Positions 24,155-32,738 of a DNA stretch of 64,000 nucleotides are shown here, piece after piece. Every line of letters begins with the position of its first letter. Position 1 is the first letter of the stretch. This DNA comes from Solobacterium sp. UBA1761 (GTDB lineage: Bacteria > Bacillota_I > Bacilli_A > Erysipelotrichales > Erysipelotrichaceae). The position numbers were made by a program, and so were the translations under genes. Location of the stretch: NCBI GenBank assembly GCA_002315565.1, contig DCHD01000042.1:64575-128574 (forward strand), in the 5' to 3' direction. The notes under the pieces were generated by a model. That model worked only from the letters and a program-made list of their open reading frames with translations, searched no databases and was not told where the DNA came from.

Positions 24155-25159
24155 ATGAAAAAAAACAACAGCATTTACCTATGGAGAATTTTCTTTACAT
24201 ATGTAATTGCTTTTTATCATCTCAATAATGCATATAGAGATTACAGCGGTGGCTGGTATATTGCAGTAGAATTTTTCTTTATTGTATCGGGATATCTATT
24301 ATGTCAAAAAGTTCTGTCTGATATAGACAAGTTTAATCCTGTAAAGTATACGCTGAAAAGATGGCTATATTTTATCCCTGTCTACATATTTTCTGCATTT
24401 TTGATGATTGTTTATAATGCCGTAACCAATTCTGAGCTGATAAATCTGAAGTGGTTCATTTCTTTAAGAAGATACTTGAAGGATTTTGTTCTTCTTTCAA
24501 CTGTATTCTCAAGTGAATCAGCTAATTTTACAGGCTGGTATTTATGTTCTTTGCTGATAGGAACACTGGTTGTTTCTTCGCTGTTGAAGTATTTCAACAA
24601 AAAAACACTTCAATTTGTATTCCCTGTAATATCTATAGTCATTTATCTGCTTTTGGTTAAATATGGTGGCTGTTTTGACATTATCACCTATTTTGAATAC
24701 TTTGGTGGCGAATATGCAAACTATATGTATCTGTTAAGGGGTATAGCAGGTATGTGTCTTGGTGGTTTTGCATATATAGTCTTAAAAGATAAAACGCTTG
24801 GGGAATACAACCGTATTATTGAAACCATACTTGCAGTTATCGTTCTTCTTGTGTCATTCAATCACGGAAGGAAATGGACAGATATGATATGGGTTATAAT
24901 GCTGTGTATGCTTGTCATACTGGCATTTAAAGATGATGTATCGATTGCCGAAAACAGAATCGTTAGATTTGTAAATGACCTTACAATACATATTTATCTG
25001 AATCATTACGTTGTAAAACTGTTTTGGGCACAACATTATTGCTATACTTTCAGTAGTGTGGTGTTGTATTTTATGGCAGTCACGATGCTTGCACTGCTCT
25101 CGTATTCTGTAACAAAACCAGTATGTAATCTGGTAAGTAAAATAAAACTATTGAACTAG
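24155..25159 (+). CDS. Acyltransferase-3 family membrane protein (copy 1)
   Basis: A 334-residue protein with about ten membrane helices. The N-terminus RIFFTYVIAFYHLNNAY (His22) followed by AVEFFFIVSGYLLCQ is the signature of OafA-type acyltransferases. These move acyl groups, usually acetyl, onto extracytoplasmic glycans. It begins one base after kdsD stops and lies before kdsC, inside the Kdo operon, so Kdo or the Kdo-bearing glycan is a likely acceptor (inference). No separate SGNH domain is fused. Confidence 0.85.
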   Translation: MKKNNSIYLWRIFFTYVIAFYHLNNAYRDYSGGWYIAVEFFFIVSGYLLCQKVLSDIDKFNPVKYTLKRWLYFIPVYIFSAFLMIVYNAVTNSELINLKWFISLRRYLKDFVLLSTVFSSESANFTGWYLCSLLIGTLVVSSLLKYFNKKTLQFVFPVISIVIYLLLVKYGGCFDIITYFEYFGGEYANYMYLLRGIAGMCLGGFAYIVLKDKTLGEYNRIIETILAVIVLLVSFNHGRKWTDMIWVIMLCMLVILAFKDDVSIAENRIVRFVNDLTIHIYLNHYVVKLFWAQHYCYTFSSVVLYFMAVTMLALLSYSVTKPVCNLVSKIKLLN

Positions 25160-25168
25160 GAGAATTCT

Positions 25169-26062
25169 ATGGCACAAAAGATTAAATTTGATGAAATCAG
25201 AAATTATTCTGAAATAGCATATAAGTTTTTGTCTCAGTTTAAAAAAGGAGAACTTCCTTTAGACAGATATGATCTTGGAAACAACCTGTTTATCAATGTT
25301 GAATCATATGAAACCAAAGACAGAAGAACCAGAAGATTTGAGGTCCATAAGAAGTATATTGATATTCAGTGTATTCTGGAAGGTGAAGAAATAATTGAAA
25401 TTTCAGACAAAGATATGATACTTGTCAACAAATATGATGAGAACAGGGACATTGCTTTTTATCGTTCATATACAAAGGGCGAAGAATTCAGAATGAAAGA
25501 AGGCGAATGTCTGGTTATTCCACAGAATGAGATTCATATGCCTTGTCTTATTTCAGATACAAAATCAACCGTAAAAAAAGCTGTAATAAAAGTTCCATAT
25601 AAGCCAGAAAACGAAATTAAATATCTGGTTATGGATGTTGATGGCACGCTTACTGATGGAAGACTGTATATTGGAAATAACGGCGAAGAATATAAAGCCT
25701 TTAACATTAAAGATGGTCAGGGAATTGTTGATGCCATTAAGAAAGGAATTGTACCTGTAATTATTACCGGTAAAAATTCCAACATTGTCATGGAACGTTC
25801 AAGACAGTTAGGAATAAAGGAAATTCATCAGGGTGTTAAAGACAAGCTAGAAAAGCTTAATGAAATTGTTGATGATATATCTCAGGTTATCTATATCGGT
25901 GATGATTCAAATGACCTAGAATGTATGAAGGCTATCAAAAAAGCAGGTGGCCTTGTTGCCTGTCCAGCAGATGCAATTGATGAAGTAAAAGAAATTGCCG
26001 ATTATGTTTCTAATAAAAAAGGCGGAAAAGGCGCTGTAAGAGAAATTCTTGAGTGGCTATAA
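25169..26062 (+). CDS. kdsC: Kdo-8-phosphate phosphatase fused to an N-terminal YhcH/YjgK/YiaL-type domain
   Basis: A 297-residue two-domain protein with a good AGGAG ribosome binding site. Residues ~1-145 form a cupin-like YhcH/YjgK/YiaL (DUF386, EbgC/NanQ) domain, with FEVHKKYIDIQ around His60 and IPQNEIHMP with His123, the expected metal site. Residues ~150-297 form the HAD phosphatase KdsC: DVDGTLTDGRLY at 156-167, ITGKNS at 199-204 and GDDSNDL at 244-250. KdsC removes the phosphate from Kdo 8-phosphate. NanQ-type domains speed anomer exchange of sialic acid; a similar role on Kdo would supply the beta anomer that KdsB needs (inference). Both domains look intact. Confidence 0.92.
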   Translation: MAQKIKFDEIRNYSEIAYKFLSQFKKGELPLDRYDLGNNLFINVESYETKDRRTRRFEVHKKYIDIQCILEGEEIIEISDKDMILVNKYDENRDIAFYRSYTKGEEFRMKEGECLVIPQNEIHMPCLISDTKSTVKKAVIKVPYKPENEIKYLVMDVDGTLTDGRLYIGNNGEEYKAFNIKDGQGIVDAIKKGIVPVIITGKNSNIVMERSRQLGIKEIHQGVKDKLEKLNEIVDDISQVIYIGDDSNDLECMKAIKKAGGLVACPADAIDEVKEIADYVSNKKGGKGAVREILEWL

Positions 26063-26087
26063 AAGAACAGAAGAAGGGAAGATAAAA

Positions 26088-27089
26088 ATGCAGATTGAAT
26101 TATTGAGCAAGCACAGAAAATCACTGATGGGAATAGCAATGCTTTTTATTGCACTATACCATAGTTATTATGCTTCTACATCAAAAATATACGATTTCGT
26201 ATTCTCTACAAACGGACATATCGGTGTTGATTTTTTCGTGTTCATCAGTAGTTTTGGACTGTATTTTGCATATAAGAAAGAGAGCAATTATTTCCGATTT
26301 GAAAAAAGAAGGTTTCTAAGAATATTGCCTTTCAGCATACCGTATCTGCTTCTGATGATTCCTATTGCAGGGATGAGTATTAAAGAAGTAATTATCCATT
26401 CTTTGGGATTGACTATTTTTCTTTGGCCAGATCTTACCAGCTGGTTTACATCGCTGATTCTGTTTCTGTATGTGATTACTCCACCATACCTGAAACTGTT
26501 CAACAGGAATCCGCGAAAGACAACGATAATCAGCATATTGCTTATTACAATTACATGTCTGGTGCCAATACTGCATTGGGAATTCTATTATAAATTTTTC
26601 AGGCTTGCACTTTTCTTTCTTGGATTCTACTTTGCCTATCTTTTTGACAACAAGGTGCAACTTACAAAAAAACAGCAGCTTGTTCTTGTGCTTTTTTCAA
26701 TAGTTGGCTGGATCATTACATATTGTCTGTATCATTACTATAGAAATGACTTTATCTTTGTTACACCATTTATTATGGTTGTTCCAGGAATGTTGCTGAT
26801 AATGGCTTATGTGGTAGATAAACTAAAGTTTATACAAAAGCCACTGTCATTTCTTGGCGATTATACCTATCAGTTTTATCTGATTCATCCGGTTCTTCAT
26901 GAACATATGTATAAATATTATGGTGAGATGTTTATTTCCGGTATCGGTTTTGATTTCTGGATCAATACAGTAGCCATAATAGTTGCAATCTTACTTTCAG
27001 TAATATACAGAAAAGTCATGGACAACCTCTTGAATCTTATAGAAAAGAAGAAACAGCAGATTTGTGATTCAAGAAAGCAGAAAGTATAA
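26088..27089 (+). CDS. Acyltransferase-3 family membrane protein (copy 2)
   Basis: A 333-residue polytopic acyltransferase of the OafA type. MGIAMLFIALYHSYYAS carries the conserved His, followed by GVDFFVFISSFGLYFAY. The ATG at 26088, with AGAAGGGA 8 nt before it, is preferred to a TTG at 26049 that would overlap kdsC. It closes the Kdo operon and probably acylates an exported glycan; acceptor and acyl group are unknown. It is only distantly related to copy 1 at 24155. Confidence 0.83.
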   Translation: MQIELLSKHRKSLMGIAMLFIALYHSYYASTSKIYDFVFSTNGHIGVDFFVFISSFGLYFAYKKESNYFRFEKRRFLRILPFSIPYLLLMIPIAGMSIKEVIIHSLGLTIFLWPDLTSWFTSLILFLYVITPPYLKLFNRNPRKTTIISILLITITCLVPILHWEFYYKFFRLALFFLGFYFAYLFDNKVQLTKKQQLVLVLFSIVGWIITYCLYHYYRNDFIFVTPFIMVVPGMLLIMAYVVDKLKFIQKPLSFLGDYTYQFYLIHPVLHEHMYKYYGEMFISGIGFDFWINTVAIIVAILLSVIYRKVMDNLLNLIEKKKQQICDSRKQKV

Positions 27090-27090
27090 T
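27085..27090 (+). promoter_or_regulatory. -10 box just upstream of the VTC-domain gene
   Basis: TATAAT at 27085-27090 includes the stop codon of the preceding acyltransferase and ends 7 nt before the ATG at 27098. There is no Shine-Dalgarno. It would give the trio at 27098-30280 its own, nearly leaderless, transcript. Confidence 0.4.
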
Positions 27091-27097
27091 ATTAACT

Positions 27098-27787
27098 ATG
27101 GCAAGATATCGTCATGAATTAAAATACGACTGCGACAGTTATCGCTTTTCGATCATCAGGAACAACCTGTCAGGAATAATGGAACTTGACGGTAACGTAG
27201 TTGATGGAGGTTATTCAATCAGAAGTCTGTATTTTGACAATTATACAGATGATGCTTTCTATGAAGTAGAAAACGGAGAAGGTCTTAAAAGAAAATGGAG
27301 AATCAGAATATACAACTCCAGTAAAGACAGAATCACTCTTGAAAGAAAACAGAAGAATGGTGAACTTACCTATAAGGAAGCGGTGCCAATCAGTTACGAA
27401 GACTATTTCAAGATAATAGACAACACGATAGATTTTAAAGACGCTGATACAGAACTTTATAAGGAATTTATCCTCGACCTCAAAACAAAACTTCTTAAGC
27501 CGGCATGTATTGTTGATTATTATCGAACACCATTTGTCCTGTTTGACGGCAATGTAAGAATTACTTTTGATGAACAGATATCGTACAGTGTTGACTTTGA
27601 ACATTTCTTCGATTCCGATCTGCCATTACAAAGAATTACCCAGGAAACAGATTCGCTTCTTGAAGTAAAATATGACGACTTCCTGCCGGATTTCATAACT
27701 GAAGTTCTGCACAGGAATCTGCTGATCAGACAGAGTTACTCAAAATTCTATTTATGCAGCAGTCACTTTAATAAAGGAGAATACTAA
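27098..27787 (+). CDS. VTC domain-containing protein (polyphosphate polymerase-like)
   Basis: A 229-residue soluble protein. RYRHELKYDCD at 3-13, the block YSIRSLYFDN, then GLKRKWRIRIYN and ITLERKQKNG are the basic strands that line the tunnel of the CYTH/VTC triphosphate-tunnel fold; the acidic EVKYDDFLPDF near 205 closes it. VTC domains in yeast make polyphosphate from ATP. The bacterial versions, usually next to DUF4956 and CotH genes as here, have no settled function. It overlaps or abuts the following gene and starts a three-gene unit. Confidence 0.88.
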   Translation: MARYRHELKYDCDSYRFSIIRNNLSGIMELDGNVVDGGYSIRSLYFDNYTDDAFYEVENGEGLKRKWRIRIYNSSKDRITLERKQKNGELTYKEAVPISYEDYFKIIDNTIDFKDADTELYKEFILDLKTKLLKPACIVDYYRTPFVLFDGNVRITFDEQISYSVDFEHFFDSDLPLQRITQETDSLLEVKYDDFLPDFITEVLHRNLLIRQSYSKFYLCSSHFNKGEY

Positions 27788-28446
27788 TGAAAAGTTTAAT
27801 TGAAAAACTCACTGAGTTTACATCTTCACAGCTTACCGTACAGGAGGTTGCGCTTTCACTGATTGTAGCCCTTGTGTTTGGCTTGTTCGTGTTTATAATC
27901 AACAGAATTACTGCAAAAAAAGAACTTTATTCAGTTAATTTCGGTATTGCTCTGATCGCTGTGGCTGTAATTACTGATTCAATAATCGTAGCTATTCAAA
28001 ACAGTTTGGTAGTTTCACTTGGTATGGTTGGTGCTTTGTCAATTGTTCGTTTCCGTACAGCAGTCAAAGACCCTTTAGATCTGGTATATCTTTTTTGGTC
28101 AATAAGCATGGGTATTGTTACAGGTTCAGGACTTTATTATCTTGGCGTTCTGACATCATGTGTACTATCAGTAGTACTATTGGTATGTAAGAACATCCCA
28201 ATGCTTCTGCAGCCTGTTATTCTGACTGTTACATTCAATGATTTGGCTAATTCAGATAAAGTTGTAGAATGTATCAGAAAACATTCAAAACATATAATCA
28301 AAAAATCACAGTCTGTAAAAAACGGAAGTGTTTCATGTGTATATGAAGTTTCTGTAAAGAAGGAGGAAGAACTTCTTGCTGATCTGAATAAGCTTTCATT
28401 TGTAACTTATACAGGTGCAGTAGAACCGTCTAATCTGATTTCCTAG
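27787..28446 (+). CDS. DUF4956 family membrane protein
   Basis: A 219-residue protein with four membrane helices in the first 140 residues and a cytosolic domain of about 80 residues. The segment SLGMVGALSIVRFRTAVKDP at 77-96 is the hallmark of the family. AAGGAG lies 9 nt before the ATG, and the ATG overlaps the VTC gene stop. The family is nearly always found with VTC and CotH genes, suggesting a membrane complex; its role is unknown. Confidence 0.9.
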   Translation: MKSLIEKLTEFTSSQLTVQEVALSLIVALVFGLFVFIINRITAKKELYSVNFGIALIAVAVITDSIIVAIQNSLVVSLGMVGALSIVRFRTAVKDPLDLVYLFWSISMGIVTGSGLYYLGVLTSCVLSVVLLVCKNIPMLLQPVILTVTFNDLANSDKVVECIRKHSKHIIKKSQSVKNGSVSCVYEVSVKKEEELLADLNKLSFVTYTGAVEPSNLIS

Positions 28447-28447
28447 A

Positions 28448-30280
28448 ATGATTTATAACGGCATTGTCAGAAAAGCACTTATCTTTATATTCTGCATAGC
28501 ATTAAGTCTATGCTTTTTATCATTTATGGATAAGACTGATACATCTGAAGATGTCTTGCTTATTCAAAAATCTGACAGTGCACTGGTTATCGGTCATAAA
28601 TATTTAGACAATGAATATGTAATCTATCCGACTTTTGCCGATAAGAGTCATGCCGTATTTTATCTTCCAAGTTTTATTGAATGCAATACCGCTTCATTAA
28701 AGGGGCTCATCAGCATACTTCTGGATGACGAAAGAATATATGGCGTCAATGAATTTGAAATAAATGAAGACACCGTATTTACATACCACAACGTTGAATA
28801 CCAGATAAAACACCTTGAAAACAGATGTATATATTTGGATGTAGAAACAAGGTCTCTTGCTGAAATCAAGGCCAATAAAGAAAACAAAACAAACAATGCC
28901 AGAATCAAAGTATTTGATGAAGAAGGATATGCTCTTCTTGACACAAATGAGCTTGAACTTAAGTGCAGAGGGAATACGACATTCTATGCAGATAAAAAGT
29001 CATACGGCATCACACTTAATGAGGAAATCGATATTGGATTTGGTAAAGAAGATAAATATCGTTTGATTTCAAATGTAAACGATATTTCAAAAATAAGAAA
29101 CAAGGTCGCTTACACTACCGCAAAAGAGGTTGGACTTATTGCGCCAGCCTGCGATTCATATAATCTTTTCATAAACGGCGAATATCAGGGTTTTTATCTT
29201 CTGACGACAAATGTGGAAGTTGAAAATCAGGATGCCGAAAAAGTCAACAAATCACAGAAGACTCTTATTACTGAAGAGAACACTGATGAAAATCTGACTG
29301 AATTAAACACAATAAAATATTATAAAGAAAACACCAAAGAATCAGATAACAGTGTATATCTTTTAGAACTTGATTATAACGTCGACAATAAGCGTGAAGG
29401 ATTTACTTTGTTCCACTATATTCCTTTATATATAGAAAACTCTACAGATCTTTCAAAAGATGAAGTGGTAGAACTTGCAAGAATATTTACTGAATTTCAG
29501 GAATCTCTTTCTAAAGATGACGAATCATATCTTGACTATATTGATATTGACTCATGGGCTATGAAGTATCTTCTGGAAGAAATTCTGATGAATTATGATG
29601 CCAACTGCTCAAGTGCCTACTATTATGTCAAGAAAGGCGAAGAAAAGATCTATTCCAGTCCATGCTGGGACTACGATAAAACGCTTTTGGAAGGCAGTAC
29701 AGCAAACGATTTAAGATGTTACTATGCCTGGTCAAGTATGGGCCAGTCAAACTACTGGTATTCAATGCTTTCAAAGAAGGACAGCTTTATGGAGAGAGTG
29801 CTTGAAATCTTTGAAGAAAGATACATGCCAATTGTAGATGATTTTGTATCCACGGGCATTGATAAACTGAAAGATGATTATCTTAATGATGTTATGGCCG
29901 ATTCCATCGCAAACAACTCTTATCTGACAGAAGAGAAATATATTTCGGAAGTTGAAAATTATAAAAACAGGCTCATGGAACACTGTGAGTTCTTGCACGA
30001 ATATCTTTTAAACAGAGATGATTATATTATGGTTATTTTTGCCTGCCACGATGTTGAGTTATTTATTCCAAAACATTATATGATTAAAAAAGGCACAAGT
30101 TTCAATGACAGTGAAACCATACCGCTAAGACTGCCTGATGCCGTATCCTACAAAGGATATCGTGACATTGATTATTGGGTAGATGAAAATATTGAAGAAT
30201 TTGATTTCTCTCAACAGTTATATGAAGATACAGTTGTATATGCACATAAATCATTCTGGTCAACATTGAGCTATGACTAA
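28448..30280 (+). CDS. CotH kinase family protein, membrane-anchored
   Basis: A 610-residue protein with an N-terminal membrane helix (about 9-26). After an N-terminal region of ~140 residues comes the CotH domain: KCRGNTTFYADKKSYGI at 172-188 (phosphate-binding region and lysines), NDISKIRNKVA near 211-221, FINGEYQGFYLL at 241-252 and the metal-binding CWDYD at 406-410. CotH is an atypical protein kinase that in Bacillus acts on spore-coat proteins. No spore genes are seen here, and the protein appears to face outward, so a different substrate is likely. It starts one base after the DUF4956 stop and completes the trio. Confidence 0.88.
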   Translation: MIYNGIVRKALIFIFCIALSLCFLSFMDKTDTSEDVLLIQKSDSALVIGHKYLDNEYVIYPTFADKSHAVFYLPSFIECNTASLKGLISILLDDERIYGVNEFEINEDTVFTYHNVEYQIKHLENRCIYLDVETRSLAEIKANKENKTNNARIKVFDEEGYALLDTNELELKCRGNTTFYADKKSYGITLNEEIDIGFGKEDKYRLISNVNDISKIRNKVAYTTAKEVGLIAPACDSYNLFINGEYQGFYLLTTNVEVENQDAEKVNKSQKTLITEENTDENLTELNTIKYYKENTKESDNSVYLLELDYNVDNKREGFTLFHYIPLYIENSTDLSKDEVVELARIFTEFQESLSKDDESYLDYIDIDSWAMKYLLEEILMNYDANCSSAYYYVKKGEEKIYSSPCWDYDKTLLEGSTANDLRCYYAWSSMGQSNYWYSMLSKKDSFMERVLEIFEERYMPIVDDFVSTGIDKLKDDYLNDVMADSIANNSYLTEEKYISEVENYKNRLMEHCEFLHEYLLNRDDYIMVIFACHDVELFIPKHYMIKKGTSFNDSETIPLRLPDAVSYKGYRDIDYWVDENIEEFDFSQQLYEDTVVYAHKSFWSTLSYD

Positions 30281-30298
30281 TGTCGAAAGGAAAAAGAG

Positions 30299-31246
30299 AT
30301 GAAGAAAATAGAAATAACAGTTGTAATACCCTGCTATAACTCAGAAAAAACAATCGTAGCAGTTACAGATGACCTGGTTGCTTCTTTAGAAAACAGGACA
30401 AAGAATTATGAGATTATTCTTGTAAATGACGGTTCTAAAGATGATGTATGGTCAAGAATAAAAGAATTAAGTGAAAAGTACCCAGGTGTTATTGGCTTGA
30501 ATCTTTCAAGAAACTATGGTCAGCACAATGCACTGATGGCTGGCTTTAATTATGCAAAAGGTGAGGTTGTCGTAACAATGGATGATGACGGTCAAAACGA
30601 TCCAAAGTATATCTGGGATCTAATAGATAAACTTTCAGAAGGTTTCGATGTGGTCATTGCCAGATATCCTAAACTTGAAGAGAACGGATTCAGACGTCTT
30701 GGTAGTCTGGTAAATAAAAAGATGGCTGAAGCTCTTGTTGATAAACCAAAGAATATCAGAGGATCAAGTTACAGAGCTTTCAGAAGTTATGTAATCAAAG
30801 AAATGATTAAATATGACAAGTCGTATCCATATCTTCCTGGACTGATCTACAGGGTAACAAAGAACGTTACCGAGGTTTCAGTTGAACATAAAAAAAGAAT
30901 GTACGGGCAGTCTGGTTATACGCTTAAGAAACTTGTAAGTCTTGTAATAAACGGCTTTACTGCATTCTCTGTCAAACCGTTAAGAGTATCTTCATTTATA
31001 GGTTGTATGTCTTCAATTATCGGCTTTATATTTGGAATTGTAGTCATCATCAGAAAACTGCTCAATCCGATCATCCAGATGGGTTACAGTTCAATGATGT
31101 CTGTTCTTCTGTTTATCGGTGGTCTGATTCTGTTATCTCTTGGAATTATCGGTGAATATGTAGGAAGAATCTATATCGGTATCAATAATTCGCCACAGTT
31201 TGTAGTTAAAGAAATAAGTGGAAGTTCAACAAAAATCAATAATTAA
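30299..31246 (+). CDS. GtrB/ArnC-like polyprenyl-phosphate sugar synthase
   Basis: A 315-residue family 2 transferase with a clear AAGGAAAAAGAG ribosome binding site. NDGSKDD at 43-49 and MDDDGQNDP at 94-102 are the catalytic motifs, and two membrane helices at about 233-258 and 268-292 form the anchor. This is the third such enzyme in the window (also 737 and 20647), each presumably charging undecaprenyl phosphate with a different sugar. The partner acting outside could be either YfhO protein (13808, 38096). Confidence 0.87.
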   Translation: MKKIEITVVIPCYNSEKTIVAVTDDLVASLENRTKNYEIILVNDGSKDDVWSRIKELSEKYPGVIGLNLSRNYGQHNALMAGFNYAKGEVVVTMDDDGQNDPKYIWDLIDKLSEGFDVVIARYPKLEENGFRRLGSLVNKKMAEALVDKPKNIRGSSYRAFRSYVIKEMIKYDKSYPYLPGLIYRVTKNVTEVSVEHKKRMYGQSGYTLKKLVSLVINGFTAFSVKPLRVSSFIGCMSSIIGFIFGIVVIIRKLLNPIIQMGYSSMMSVLLFIGGLILLSLGIIGEYVGRIYIGINNSPQFVVKEISGSSTKINN

Positions 31247-31295
31247 TCGTACGTTAAATAGATAATGCAATAATATATAAAAAATCTGTATGTAT

Positions 31296-31301
31296 TATAA
31301 T
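31296..31301 (+). promoter_or_regulatory. -10 box of the 31325 transporter gene
   Basis: TATAAT at 31296-31301 lies in the AT-rich 78-bp gap before the ATG at 31325, giving a leader of about 17 nt. No good -35 or strong Shine-Dalgarno is visible (AAAGAG at 31311-31316 is the best match). Confidence 0.4.
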
Positions 31302-31324
31302 TAAACTATTAAAGAGTACAAAAG

Positions 31325-32737
31325 ATGAAACAAGTTATTAAAATTATTACTGGTCCGTTATTGTTCGCAATTATCTGTATATCTTTGAATAGTGTATCTT
31401 TTAACGCAAACAATATGCATATTGCTATTGGTCTTGTTGTTTGGATGTCATACTGGTGGGTAACGCGTGCTGTTGATCTTGCTGTTACAGCATTCCTGCC
31501 AATTATCCTTAACAGCATTTTTGAAATGACTGCAATGAGCAGTGTTATTTCAAACTATGCATCAGAAACTATCATTCTGTTGTTTGGTTCTTCTATTCTT
31601 TCGGTTTCAATGGAGAATACAGGACTTGACAGAAGAATTGCCGCAACCTTCTTAAAAGTTATCGGTGACAATCTTCGAAAACAGCTTATATTCTGGTTTG
31701 TTGTATCTAGTATAATGTCAGCATTTTTACCTAACGTTGTTGTCTGCGCAACATTGACACCAATAGCTTTTTCTATGCTTAAATTTGCAGGTGAAGCAGA
31801 TATTGCCAAAAGCAGTATCGGTTCCAAAATATTACTTTATATTGCATACGGTGTTGGTATAGGTGGACTTGCAACGCCATTGGGAGGTGTGATGAATCTG
31901 GTAACTGTTGATTACCTGCAGCAGGTTACCGGAGCGGAATATTTCTATACTTCATGGGTATTGAGGTTTTTGCCGTTCGTTGCGGTTCTTCTTATCAGCA
32001 ATATTATCTATATGTTAAGAGACGTAAAGAAGAGTGATTCTTTATCTGGTTCAAAAGAATACTTCTCAAAAGAATGTGAGTCAATGGGAAAAATGACAAA
32101 AGCCGAAAAACTGTCATTGGTTCTGTTTGCTGCTGCTACTGTTCTGTCTTTTGCCAGAAGCGCCTACCAGGCTCTTCTGCCTGGTCTTAAACCGGCATAT
32201 ATATTCCTGATCTGTGCCCTTCTGTCTTTCCTGATTAAAAATAACGATGGCAGTTATGTCAACAAATGGAACGGTGTCCAGAAGAAAATATCCTGGGAAC
32301 TCATCTTTGTGTTTGCTGGTGGCCTGGCATTAGGTACGCTGATAAATAATACAGGAGCTGCTCAGGCTCTTGGTGATTTTGCGAGAAACAGTGGTCTGAA
32401 TGGCGGATTTATAATGATTCTTGTGATTTTGGCTATGACTATTATCCTTTCTGATATCACTTCAAACACAGCAACTGCTGCCGTTTCTATCCCAATCGTA
32501 ATATCTATATGCAGTGGTCTAGAAATCAATCCAATTCCATGGATTTATGTCGCAACAATAGGTGTGAATATTTCATATACACTGCCAACTTCAATCAGAG
32601 CTATTCCTGTTGGCTATGGACTTGAACCAAAATATATGTTTAAAGAAGGCTGGAAGCTGAGCCTTATTGTCATTGGACTTATGTCGGTTATTGCATACCT
32701 TCTGCTGATGTATGTTCCTTTTTTCAGCGAGGTCTAA
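31325..32737 (+). CDS. DASS/SLC13 family sodium:anion symporter
   Basis: A 470-residue protein with about 12 membrane helices. SDITSNTATAAVSIPIV near 378-394 contains the SNT motif that binds sodium and carboxylate in the divalent anion:sodium symporter family, and the first repeat has SAFLPNVVVCATLTPIA. Substrates in the family are dicarboxylates, citrate or sulfate. A surface-glycan role is not obvious; it could import a precursor. It has its own promoter and may drive the following ATP-grasp and rml genes, since the next start is 1 base after its stop. Confidence 0.85.
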   Translation: MKQVIKIITGPLLFAIICISLNSVSFNANNMHIAIGLVVWMSYWWVTRAVDLAVTAFLPIILNSIFEMTAMSSVISNYASETIILLFGSSILSVSMENTGLDRRIAATFLKVIGDNLRKQLIFWFVVSSIMSAFLPNVVVCATLTPIAFSMLKFAGEADIAKSSIGSKILLYIAYGVGIGGLATPLGGVMNLVTVDYLQQVTGAEYFYTSWVLRFLPFVAVLLISNIIYMLRDVKKSDSLSGSKEYFSKECESMGKMTKAEKLSLVLFAAATVLSFARSAYQALLPGLKPAYIFLICALLSFLIKNNDGSYVNKWNGVQKKISWELIFVFAGGLALGTLINNTGAAQALGDFARNSGLNGGFIMILVILAMTIILSDITSNTATAAVSIPIVISICSGLEINPIPWIYVATIGVNISYTLPTSIRAIPVGYGLEPKYMFKEGWKLSLIVIGLMSVIAYLLLMYVPFFSEV

Positions 32738-32738
32738 T

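Noticed and set aside
28448..30280. Sporulation locus, because of the CotH kinase domain
   Set aside because: No other spore coat or sporulation gene is present; CotH domains with VTC and DUF4956 are common outside sporulation.
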